Assembly (NCBI GenBank): GCA_963800415.1 | Contig: CAWDBS010000065.1 | Location: forward strand, 21,268 to 85,267 | DNA from: Palsa-504 sp963800415 | Lineage (GTDB): Bacteria; Actinomycetota; Actinomycetes; Streptosporangiales; Streptosporangiaceae | DNA length: 64,000 bases | Reading direction: 5' to 3' | Part shown: one piece after another, positions 37,620 through 46,749 of the stretch | Layout: every line of letters begins with the position of its first letter | How positions within the stretch are numbered: the first letter of the stretch is position 1 | Made by a program: the position numbers and the translations under genes | The notes under the pieces: model-generated | The model's database searches: none | The model's input: only the letters and a program-made list of their open reading frames with translations | What the model was told of the DNA's origin: nothing

Positions 37620-39545
37620 GGAACCTTCCGGGCTAGCCAGGGAGGAAGCCACATCTGCCCAGGTCACGGTCCCTGTTACGCCCTGGTCCGCGTAGTACCT
37701 AACTCAGCGTTTTGGTGCGTAGTCCTCGAGGCCGAAGAGGTCGTAGAGGCGGCGCTGGGTGGCGTCTTGCTCGGTGAGCATGCGCCGGGCGCGGGGCCGT
37801 CCCCGCTCGCCCTGGTAGAGGAGCACGGTCTCTTCGATCCCGGAAAGGCTGGAGAGCAGCGCGCGCACCGAGAGGTGGAGCCCTGCTTTGCCGGCCTCGC
37901 GCACCATGAGCTTCGCGACCATGAGGCCGAGCACGCAGTAAAAGACATGGACGCGGATCTTGTGCTCGGTGAAGTGGAACATCGGCGAGAACGAGACGAC
38001 CTTCGGGTCCTTCATCTGGCGGAAGTCGCCCTCGACGGCCTCCTGGGAGCGGTAGTCGGCGACGATCTGTGCGGTCGGGGCCTGCTCGGGGGTCTTGTCG
38101 CTGAAGAGGATCCGCTTGCCGAACAGCTCGGTCTCCAGCGCGGCGCGGGCCTTGTCGTCGGTGGAGAAGCTGAGGCGGAGCTCGGCCGGCGTCTCGCCCG
38201 TCAGCGTGGTCGCAACCACCCGGGACACCCAGCGCGGGGCGAGGATGGCGGCGATCTCGGCCTCCACCTTCTCCCTGGCCTTGCGGGTCCTTCCGCGGGC
38301 GAGGCGGGCCTGGACCTCGCCGAGCTGGCGGTGCACCTTGGCGAGGGTCTGGTCGAAGCCCCGGGACTGCTTCTCGTGCAGGCCGTCTGAGTGGCAGGCG
38401 ACAAGGCGGCGCGTTCGTCCGAAGACGACCTTTGTGGTCTCGAAGGCCCTCAGCCCGGGGAAGGCCTCCTCGTCGACGACCCGGTAGCGGCCGGCTCCGA
38501 TGGCAAGGAGCTCGGGGTGGTCCGACGGCCGCAGCGAGCCGACGAAGGAAAGCGGTCCGCCGTCGAGCAGCTCGTAGTTGTCGTCGGAGTTCTGCCCGGC
38601 GTCGTAGACCAAGGTGAGGCGCGCGCCCTCGCGGTCCGCGCCCGCGACCCGAGTGCCCCGAAGCGGGCGACGAGCTCGCGCACCATCGACCCGAACTGGG
38701 TGACGTCGGGGCGGTTGCCCGGGTAGGCGTGGCTGACGAGGGGGACGCCGCCGTCTCTCGAGACGACGAGGCCGAGCCCGCAGATGCGCAGGTCGCTTCT
38801 TTTCTGCTTGGAATGGCCGCGCTGGGCGATCGGGGCACGCTCGTTGCCCGAGTCGATCCAGGTGGCGAAGTTCGTCATGTCGAGCACGAGCCCCGAGAGG
38901 TCGATCGAGAAGGTCTCGACCATCCCCGCGACGATGCGGCGCTCGATCTCGGCCAGGTCCTCCTCGCCGATCGCGTCCATCGCGTCCCAAAAGCGCCGAT
39001 GGCCGAGCGCGGCGGGGGAAAGGCGCAGCCACCGGTCACCAGCGGTCTTCTGCCACCACTGGGAAAAGGCGAGCTTCGAGCAGGGATCGACCACCCGGTT
39101 CAAGGCCGCGAGCGCGATGTAGGTCCTGGCCGGCGCCCCCGCGTCGGCGCGGCGTGAGCCGACGACCTCGTTGACGGTCTCTGCCACCCGAAGGCGCCGG
39201 AGCATCTGCCATACCGCCGCGACGTCGCCGAAAGCGAGGTGGCGGCTGCGATCGGGCTCGCCGGGACCGGACTCAGACAGACGGGCGGCGATCTCCTCCG
39301 CCGAGCCGAGATAGCGCTGGGAGACGATCCGGGGCTTGCCGTCGACCCGGGCGGACTGAGCCAGGTAGTAGTAGGTCTTCCCGTCCTGCTTCTTGCCGAC
39401 GATGAATGCCATATCTAGGTACTACCATAACAGCCGGCAGATCGCGAGCCTCTGAGCCGGGTAAACGCGCTGGTCAGCGGTGTCTTTTGAAAGAATTTCT
39501 TGAGCGGCGGGAGATCACCTCAACGGGTTATCCCGGAAACCTCCG
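37620..39545 (-). mobile_element. IS1634-family insertion sequence inside the recombinase gene
   Basis: Ends are inverted repeats GGAACCTTCCGGGCTAGCC and GGAGGTTTCCGGGATAACC; CTAGC flanks both sides (37615-37619 and 39546-39550). Removing it joins GAC CTA GCC CGC GAC CTC CCG, restoring the recombinase frame (QDLARDLPRVWSAPSTTQAD). The right end may include one extra base. This is the innermost layer of the nested insertions. Confidence 0.85.
37704..39412 (-). pseudogene. IS1634-family transposase, one-base frame break
   Basis: The N-terminal part MAFIVGKKQDGKTYYYLAQS continues through VLDMTNFATWIDSGNERAPI and GLGLVVSRDGGVPLVSHAYP (DDE-type core) until about 38655. There one missing G (GGG for GGGG) shifts the frame, and the C-terminal half follows: RLTLVYDAGQNSDDNYELLD, IVADYRSQEAVEGDFRQMKD (the catalytic Glu helix) and HVFYCVLGLMVAKLM. 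Corrected length is 569 residues, normal for the family. The missing base may be a sequencing error, in which case the IS is intact. Confidence 0.88.
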
Positions 39546-39550
39546 CTAGC

Positions 39551-40213
39551 CCGCGACCTCCCGCGAGTCTGGAGCGCGCCGTCGACCACGCAGGCTGACC
39601 GCAAGGAGCTGCTGCGCATCCTCATCGAGGACATCACCGCCACGGTCGCCGGGGACAGCGAGCTGGTCGATGTCACCATCACCTGGGCCGGCGGGCACGA
39701 GACCGCCGGCGAGGCCGTCCGCCCCGTCGCGCGCCTGGACCAGCTGTCGTACTATCCCGCACTCCTCGCCCGCGTCACCGAACTCGCCGCCGCAGGCCGC
39801 AATAACCGGCAGATCGCCGACGCCCTCAACGCCGAGGGATTCCGCCCGCCCAAGCGCACCAGCCGGTTCAACGAGGGCCAGGTGGGCACCATGATCGCCC
39901 AGCGCGGGATCCGCGGCCGGCCGAAGGGCGGCCCGCCGTGCTCACCAGCCTGGGACCAGGCGAATGGCCAGTCCCCGGCCTGGCCGCCGAGCTCGGCATG
40001 CCCACCGTCACCATCTACAACTGGATCTACCGCGGCTGGATCACCGCCCGCCACGCCCCCGGGACCAGGAACTGGATCATCACCGCCGGCGACGAGCAGA
40101 TCCGCCAGCTACGCGAGCGCAGGGCACGCCCGCCCGGCTACTACAACCGCGCCCGCTGGGCATCGCCACAACAGGAACACGAACCTGACGAGAAACAAGG
40201 AACACAGCCATGA
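39551..40213 (+). pseudogene. Large serine recombinase, C-terminal part
   Basis: It resumes with DLPRVWSAPSTTQADRKELL, then LLRILIEDITATVAGDSELV and a segment LAAAGRNNRQIADALNAEGF resembling a helix-turn-helix. A one-base gap near 39938 (a C run) separates the last part: PGLAAELGMPTVTIYNWIYR and GWITARHAPGTRNWIITAGD, a MerR-like DNA-binding end, with stop TGA at 40211-40213. The fused DNA-binding tail is unusual for phage-type integrases and is typical of transposon-borne recombinases. Confidence 0.75.
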
Positions 40214-40252
40214 GAAAGCAGCGCAGCTTGACCGGTGCCAGTGGTGGCCGAC

Positions 40253-41707
40253 CTCGCTGGCCCAGCGCATGCCGTACAGTTCCGCGATGTCGCGGGCCGG
40301 GTAGGCGGCGGTGTCCATCAGGTCAGTGATGATGGTGACAGTCTCGGATACCTCCACGCGGATCGTGCCTGGCCGCCTGCACAGCCCGGCGTCACCTTCG
40401 CCGTCACCGGCTGTCTTCGTGACGCTGACGGACGGCCCTGCGGGCGGGGCGGCCGTCAGCGGGTGGCCCGGCGGGAGATCGAAGACCTGGTCGATGTGGT
40501 ATTCGATGACGCGGACCTTGTACGTGCGGCCGCGCCAGGTGATCTTCGCCTTCCAGCTGCCGTCCGGCAGCGGCCGTCCCGAGCGGCGCAGCGTCCACGC
40601 CGCCGACACCCGCCAGGCGAAGTGCTTCCCGGCATCGATCTTGGCGGCGGCCGCCTCGCGGCTGGGGAACCCGCGGTCGGCCAGGTCCAGGTCACCGGGC
40701 CCGTAGGCGGGTTCCAGGTGCGCGGCGAGGGTCCTCTCCCCGGTGCTGCACGGCCCGGCCGCCCAGGCCACCGCGCCGCGGGTCCAGACGTCGGTGACCT
40801 CGGTCATCCGGATCTGCGGGTCAGCGGGCGTGCCGGTGCTGGCCGGCCGGCTGAAGTGCGCGGCGTTGCGGGACTGCCCGCCGCTGCCCTTGCGGTCGCT
40901 GCCCCTGGGGTCGGCGACGTTGCGGACGGTGCCGTCCTTGGCCAGCACCCGCAGCCCGTGCCAGCGGCCGTCCCGCCACGGCCCGCCCGCGAGCGGCCGC
41001 AGCCGGATCGCCGTCCGCTGCCCGCCCGGCGTCCCCGGCGCCGGCAGGCACACCGCCGCGACGCCGGGCAGCGGGACGGGGCGGATCTGCCCGCACAGCC
41101 CGGCCAGCAGCCGCAGGAACGGCTTGACCTGCAAGAAGCTGTCCGCGTCCGACAGCGACGACGCCGCGGGCAGGTCATATCCCGGGTCAGCTTCCCGGGG
41201 CCGCTGCGCCATAGCGCGCAGCGTTCCCGCAGCCGTGCCGGGCATCAGCGCCCGCGCCAGGCTCACCTGCATCGCCAGCCGCGGCGTGATCTTCCGCGCC
41301 CGCCGGGCCGGCACCCCGGCCAGCGCCTCATCCAGCCGCGCCGGGGTGATCACTGCCGACGCCAGCCCCAGCCCCGTCCCCTCCCGCACCGGCCCCGGCT
41401 CCCCGGCGATCCCGGCCACTGCCAGCTGCCCCGCCGTCCACGCCGGCCCGGGGGCCGCCGCGCCCGGCAGCGCCCCGCACGCCACGATCCCCGAGCCCGG
41501 CCCGGGAAGCTCCAGCAGCCGCCCGCCGGCGTCCTTCCAGATCGCCGGCATCGCCATCACCTCAGCCAGGCCCGCCTCCGCATCCCGCGCCGGCCGCTTC
41601 CGCCGCGGCCCCCGCCGCGGCGCCGGCCGCGGCCCGGCACAGGATCGCCGGCGCCGGGCAGGCGTGACGTAATACCGGGCAGCGGGTAGCGTCGCACCAG
41701 GAAGCAT
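40253..41707 (-). pseudogene. IS4-family transposase copy A, N-terminal part
   Basis: Starts at ATG 41705-41707 (MLPGATLPAARYYVTPARRR). Contains the IS4 N-terminal region (RARKITPRLAMQVSLARALM), the first Asp near LRVLAKDGTVRNVADP, the second in GPGDLDLADRGFPSREAAAA, and runs into AELYGMRWASE, the Y-R-E part of the signature, where the recombinase element interrupts. The rest is at 35360-35819. Confidence 0.82.
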
Positions 41708-41997
41708 CGGCGGACCCCTCGCAAGAGGCAGGTACAAGACCCGCCGATGCTTCCGCGAAAAGCCCCGTTTGCCCCGTAACCCATGCGGCGTGCCGCCGGG
41801 AACCGCACATGGCCGCCAGAAGCCACCCGGAACCGTCTCCGCGCGCCACCTGTCACTGATCACGCAACGTGACTCCGAGCCGGGCCGCTGTCCAGTTACG
41901 CTGCGTGGCAGGACGCAGCAGCCCCGGCGCCGCCTGCAGCGGCAAACCCGCAGGCCGGGCGCTTCGCAGCTCTAACCGAATGCCAGTGGTCCCGCCC

Positions 41998-44459
41998 CCA
42001 CTGGCGTTCGGTTATGAGTCGCTTCTGCGGGATGGCGGCGTGTAGCGATTGGCTTGCCGTCACGTCGTGTAGCCGGCGGCGGGGGTCGTGTGCGTGCTGT
42101 GCGGCTGCTGTTCCGGTTACGTTTCGTGATGCTGACGCGTGCCGGCGGGGCGCTGAGGCTCCTGTTCGCGGTGAGCCGCGTAGTAAGTACCTGTTTTGCG
42201 CTGCCCGGGCATGCCGGGATCCCGGCGCTGCGGTGCCGGGCCGGGCTGGCGGGGTTGCGGGTCAGGCGGCGGGCGGCGCGTTCGGCTGCGCGGATGGCGC
42301 CGCGGCGGGCAGCGGGAGCAGGTGCAGCCGGGTCGCGGCGGGGACGGCGTACCTGCTTTTGCGGGTTCTCACCTTCTTGATGGTGTAGCGGGGGTAGTGC
42401 CGTCCGGGCCGCCAGGCGGTGACGAACCGCAGCGGGTGCCGGGCGACGTCGCGGCTGATGATGCCGATGGCGCTGGTCAGGGCGGGGAGGGTGGATCCTT
42501 GCCCGGCGCGGATGCTCGCGGTGGCGGCGTCGCGCAGCGCGGTGGCGCTGATCCGGGCGGGCTCGGCGCCGATCGCCGCGGCGATCGCGGCGCCGGCGAC
42601 CCGCAGTGCCTGGTGGGCGGCGACGGTGGCGGCGGCCATCCGGTAGGCCCCCGCCGGGGTGGCCGCGGTGATCGGCTGCCCGGACGACAGGGTTCTGCTT
42701 TTCTTCCAGGTAGACCAGTTCGCTGGCCCAGCGCATCCCGTACAGTTCCGCGATGTCACCGGCCGGGTAGGCGGCGGGGTCGGTCAGGCTGGTGATGATG
42801 GTGACGGTCTCGGACACCTCGACGCGGATCGTGCCGTCGCCGGGCTGCCGGCACATCCCGTCCGGAGGGCCGTCACCGTCGTCCAGGACGCGGACGGACA
42901 CCCCGGGCGGCGGGGCGGCCAGCAGCGGGTGGCTGGGCGGCAGGCCGAAGACCTGGTCCATGTGGTATTCGATGACGCGGACCTTGATGGTGCGGCCGCG
43001 CCAGGTGATCGCCGTCTTCCAGGTGCCGTCGCGCAGCGGCCGGCCCGAGCGGCGCAGCTTCCACGCCGACGAGACCCGCCAGATGAAATGCTTCCCGGCG
43101 GTGATCTTGGCGGCGGCGGCCTGGCGGCTGGGGAACCCGCGGTCGGCCAGATCCAGGTCACCGGGCCCGTAGGCGGGCTCGAGGCAGGCGGCGAGGGTGG
43201 TCTCCCCGGTGCCGTGCGGCCCGGCCGCCCACGCCGCGCAACTGCGGGCCCAGACGTCGGTGACCTCCACCATGCGGATCTGCGGGGCGGCGGGGGCGCC
43301 GGTGCTGGCTGGCCGGCCGAAGTGCGCGGCGCTCCGGGACTGCCCGCCGCTCCCTTTGCGGTCGGTGCCTTTCGGGTCGGCGACCGCCCGGACGGTGCCG
43401 TCCTTGGCCAGCACCCGCAGCCCGTGCCAGCGGCCATCCCGCCACGGCCCGCCCGGCCGTTCCAGCGGCCGCAGCCGCAGCGCCGCCCGGCCCGCGTCCG
43501 GCGTGCCGGGCGCGGGCAGCACGGGCGTCACGCCGGGCAGCGGCACCGGCCGGACCTCGCCAGACAGCAGGGCCAGCAGCCGCAGGAACGGCTTGACCTG
43601 CAAGAACGCGTCCGCGTCCGACAGTGAGGACGCGGCCGGCAGGTCGTAGCCCGGATCGGCCTCCCGCGGCCGCTGCGCCAGCGCCCGCAGCACCGCCGCG
43701 GCAGGCCCGGGCATCAGCCCCCGCGCCAGGGCCACCTGCATCGCCAGCCGCGGCGTGATCTTCCGCGTCCGCCGGGCCGGCGTCCCGGCCAGCGCCTCAT
43801 CGATCAGCGCCGGGCCGGTCACGCAGCTCACCAGCCCCAGCCCCGTCCCGTCCCGCACCGGCCCCGGCTCCGCCGCCACCCCCGCCGCCGCCAGCTCCCC
43901 AGCCGTCCACGCCGGGACCGGGGCCGCCGCGCCGGGCAGCGCCCCGCATACCACGATCCCCCCGCCCGGCCCGGGAAGCTCCAGCAGGTTCCCGGTCGCG
44001 TCCCGCCAGATCGCCGGCATCGCCATCACCTCGGCCAGGCCCGCCGACGCGTCCCGCGCCGGCTCCTCCCGGCGGCGCGCCTCCCGCCGCGGCCCCGGCA
44101 GCCCGCGCCCGCAGGCCCGCCGCCGCCGGGCAGGCGTGACGTAATACCGGGCAGCGGGTAGCGTCGCAGCAGGAAGCACCGGCGGGCCCCTCGCTCGAGG
44201 CGGACAGAGACCGCCGATGCTTCCGCATCCGCCACGTTTGTCCCGTAACTGGCGAGGCGTGTCGCGCAGGATCCTGCCCGCCCGCACTTCCCAGGGAGCA
44301 GACCGCCCGGCCACGACACCGGGGCCTGTCACGCAACGTGATTCCCGGCGCAGCGAGATGCTAGTAACGATCCGTAACGGCAGCCCGGAACCCTGCCGCC
44401 GAGATGAGACGCAGAACCCGCAGGCCAGAAGACCACCGGCTCTAACCGAACGCCAGTGG
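41998..44459 (-). mobile_element. IS4-type element, copy B (2462 bp, uninterrupted)
   Basis: Perfect 17-bp inverted ends CCACTGGCGTTCGGTTA at 41998-42014 and 44443-44459. It has no internal insertion and encodes a single transposase on the minus strand. Left flank is the 8-bp spacer to copy A; right flank is the CCCCGCAG duplication in the beta-helix gene. This copy could supply the transposase for the whole composite. Confidence 0.85.
42262..44179 (-). CDS. IS4-family transposase copy B, requires a one-base frame change
   Basis: Likely start GTG 44177-44179 (VLPAATLPAARYYVTPARRR). The core carries LRVLAKDGTVRAVADP, GPGDLDLADRGFPSRQAAAA and the signature AELYGMRWASELVYLEEK, a perfect Y-x2-R-x3-E-x6-K. 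Right after that Lys (42691-42706, GAAGAAAAGCAGAACC on the minus strand) the conserved sequence continues in the +1 frame: RTLSSGQPITAATPAGAYRM, then AAHQALRVAGAAIAAAIGAE and the ending HLLPLPAAAPSAQPNAPPAA. Total coding length fits 638 residues if exactly one base is skipped. The shift site is identical in copy A although the proteins have diverged. Confidence 0.8.
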
Positions 44460-44467
44460 CCCCGCAG

Positions 44468-45499
44468 CAGGGTGCTCTGCGTCGAACGGTCGACGAGGAA
44501 GCCGCTGCCGCCATTCCGTGCTGCCGAGCTGGAGGTGACCCGTGAGCCCACCGAATAACGGTGGATGTGCAGCCCATCGAGCTGGTTGAACTCGAACAGG
44601 TCGTCGCTGAATGAGACATCCCTGCCGCGCGAGACGAACGCCCCATAAGTATCGTCGGTAAACGTGGAGTAGCTAGCGCCGCCCCGGCTGGACGCCCCGT
44701 TCCTGCCGGTCCAGGCCACCCCGCCGGTCCGTCCGGACCAGAATCCGAGGGAGGAAGCGCGCACGTTGGTCAGCGTCATCATGCCGCCGACCTCGCGGAT
44801 GTACGACCGTCCGTAGCCACGATCGGCTGCGGCCCTCTTGGCAACCTGGTCCCACCCCATGATGGTGAGCGGATGACTGGACGTGCCGGCGAGTGAGATG
44901 CTGCCGCCCCACGCGACGATCGAGGTGAAGCCGCCGCTAGTACTGTCCATATAAAGGGCGCTCAGCGAGGGCGAGGCGAGGCTGAGCCGGGCATTGGTCG
45001 AGAGGAAGATGTTGTCGAGCAGGAGGGCGGCGTGACCGGGCAGCATGACGAGCGCACCGTACTGCGCCAGGTCCGCCGCGGTGTAGGTGTGTGACCCAGC
45101 GGTCAGCACGAGGGTCGGCAGGGATCCCCGGACCGGGATGACCTCGGGCTGGTAGACGCGCAGGGCATCGTGCAGCAAGCTGCGTATCCGGCTGTCCTCG
45201 GTGCTCACCATGGCTGTCTCCCGCGCCGGTACCACGTGCGGCAGGGACGCCGGCGGCTGGCCCGGGTCAATGGGCTGCGCGACCACAGGCAGCCGCTCCG
45301 GAGCGGAGTTCGGCGGGGCCTGCACCAGGGTCACGCCCTGGCTGGATGTCGCCGCGACGGGCTGGAGATGCACGTGCAGCATCTCCAGGATCAACGGCGT
45401 CGATCCGAGCAGCGCGAAGGCTGCCAGTGCGGCGACGACGGCAGGCCACGAGCGCCCGCCCCTGCTCTGCCCGTCATGGCGGATGTCTGCGCGTGTCAC
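44468..45499 (-). pseudogene. Membrane-anchored beta-helix protein (AlgG-like), N-terminal part
   Basis: Start GTG 45497-45499 with AGGAGA upstream, eight bases after the glycosyltransferase stop. A membrane helix (SWPAVVAALAAFALLGSTPL) is followed by an extracellular region and beta-helix coils: IFLSTNARLSLASPSLSALY, GGMMTLTNVRASSLGFWSGR, SFSDDLFEFNQLDGLHIHRY and SSAARNGGSGFLVDRSTQST. The last block resembles the catalytic turn of AlgG-type mannuronan epimerases (a DPHD-like site, here DGLHIH). At LLRG the composite insertion interrupts; joining at one CCCCGCAG gives LLRGDVSENNANNG in frame. The epimerase function is inferred from fold and context. Confidence 0.82.
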
Positions 45500-45507
45500 C
45501 CGGTCTC

Positions 45508-46749
45508 CTAGGTCAGCGAGGAGGCGGTCTGTGCCTCGCCGCCGATCTGGTCGGCGCTGCGGGTGAGCCAGCCATGGGTGTTCATCGTCACGAACGCGTA
45601 GGCCTTTACCGGCAGTGCCACGATAATGGTCATCACCGCCACCAGCGGGAGCAGCCATATGTCGTCCGGATGCTCGCGCAGGTGCGAGATGCCGCGCAAG
45701 CCACGGCCCGCGAGCAGCCATGCCACCGCGATGAAGGCGACGAAGCGCTGCGGGTGCAGTACCCAGGCAATCAAGTAGGTCACGGCGAAGCCCATGGTGA
45801 CCGGCGTCAGTAGGATCTGCAGCACGCTGAGCTGGCAGATGAAGGGCTGTCGCCAGAGCCAGCCCTTCCAGATCGCGGTGAAGTAGGTCCGGTAAGAGTT
45901 GCGGCTCCATCGCAGCCGCTGCTTGAGAAAAGCGCGGCCCTTGTCTGGGAACATGGACAGCGCCCGCGCCTCTGACTGGTAAACGGTCTTGTAGCCGGAG
46001 GCGAGCACGAGCCAAGTAAGGCGGCCGTCATCGCCCGATATGCAGCGTCGGCCGAGGAAGAACTCATCCTCGAGATGCTCGAGAACCGGCAGCACCACAC
46101 GGCGACGGTAGGCAGCCGTCCGGCCAGACAAGCACGCTACCGCGCCAACCCGGGCCTGTGCCCGGACGTAGTCGAGATACCGGACGTCGATCATCCAGTC
46201 GGCGACCCGCCGCCACGCACTCGTGCGCGGCAGGTAAGCGTTCTGTCGAGTTCCCACTCCGCCCACCTTCGGATCGGCGAACGGCGCTTGGACGGCGGCG
46301 AGGAGCCCGGGTTGCCACCGCGTGTCGGAGTCGGCCAGCACCAGGATCTCGTGCCTCGCCTGCCGGATGCCGACGCCGAGCGCGGAACGCTTTCCCCGGT
46401 GGGCGAACGGCACCACCTTCAGCCGAGGGTCAGTGGCGGCGCGGGCGTTGAGCCGCCGGATGACCTCGGTGTCTTCCAGGTCCGGCACGACGATCACCTC
46501 AGTGGGATGCTCCGTGAGCCACGTTTCGAGGCACTCGCTCAGGATGTCCGGATCTTCGCGGAACGAGGGGATCACCACCGACGTCGTCGCCGTGTAGCCG
46601 TTCGCGACCGGGCGGTACAACCGGGACAGCGTGAAGCGGACTAGCCACACCGACCAGGAGATAGCACCGACGAACCCGATAGGAACCCAATGGTGCAACT
46701 GCCGCCACCAAGAGCCGTGGACCTTGGGCAGCGCGACGACCGCATGGGC
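45508..46749 (-). pseudogene. Processive GT2 glycosyltransferase (hyaluronan/alginate-synthase type), 5' end cut by an IS
   Basis: Membrane helix near the N-terminus (VPIGFVGAISWSVWLVRFTL), then a GT-A domain: TTSVVIPSFREDPDILSECL, EILVLADSDTRWQPGLL (metal-binding DSD), a GDD acceptor motif in RRCISGDDGRLTWL and the processivity motif QRLRWSRNSYRT. Three more helices follow. This layout is that of synthases that polymerise and export a glycan, such as HasA or Alg8. IS copy 2 lies after codon 11; the first codons are at 48769-48802. The IS end offers a substitute ATG at 46756-46758 (MVLAHAVVALPK), so a nearly complete protein might still be made if a promoter reads out of the IS. Confidence 0.87.

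Larger units (their letters stand above)
35820..40252 (+). mobile_element. Serine-recombinase element with inverted-repeat ends, inside copy A
   Basis: The insertion interrupts the transposase of copy A between Glu and Leu codons with a likely 3-bp duplication CTC (35817-35819 and 40253-40255). The ends are related inverted repeats: TCGGCCACCGCTGATACC on the left and TCGGCCACCACTGGCACC on the right, each followed by two variable bases and TCAAGCTG. Removing the element and one CTC restores the phase of the copy A transposase. It encodes one large serine recombinase on the plus strand, itself interrupted by an IS1634-family element. Confidence 0.75.
35098..41989 (-). mobile_element. IS4-type element, copy A (interrupted)
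   Basis: Own sequence is 35098-35819 plus 40253-41989; the middle is the serine-recombinase element. Ends are CCACTGGCGTTCGGTTA on the left and the same with one mismatch on the right. It encodes one transposase, in two pieces. Its protein is clearly diverged from copy B, so the two are relatives rather than a recent duplication. Confidence 0.85.
35098..44459 (-). mobile_element. 9.4-kb composite insertion: tandem IS4-type copies A and B with nested elements
   Basis: Both outer ends read CCACTGGCGTTCGGTTA inward, and an 8-bp repeat CCCCGCAG flanks the whole block (35090-35097 and 44460-44467). Inside are two diverged copies of one IS in the same orientation: A (35098-41989) and B (41998-44459), each with these 17-bp ends (one mismatch at the right end of A), separated by only 8 bp, TCCCGCCC. 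Because the duplication matches only at the outer ends, the pair appears to have moved as one unit. Copy A contains further insertions. Confidence 0.85.

Noticed and set aside
41972..46015. A single 1347-codon open frame on the minus strand
   Set aside because: It joins an out-of-frame shadow of the glycosyltransferase, the beta-helix N-terminus and the copy B transposase by chance across an insertion junction; three different real proteins are cut by it.
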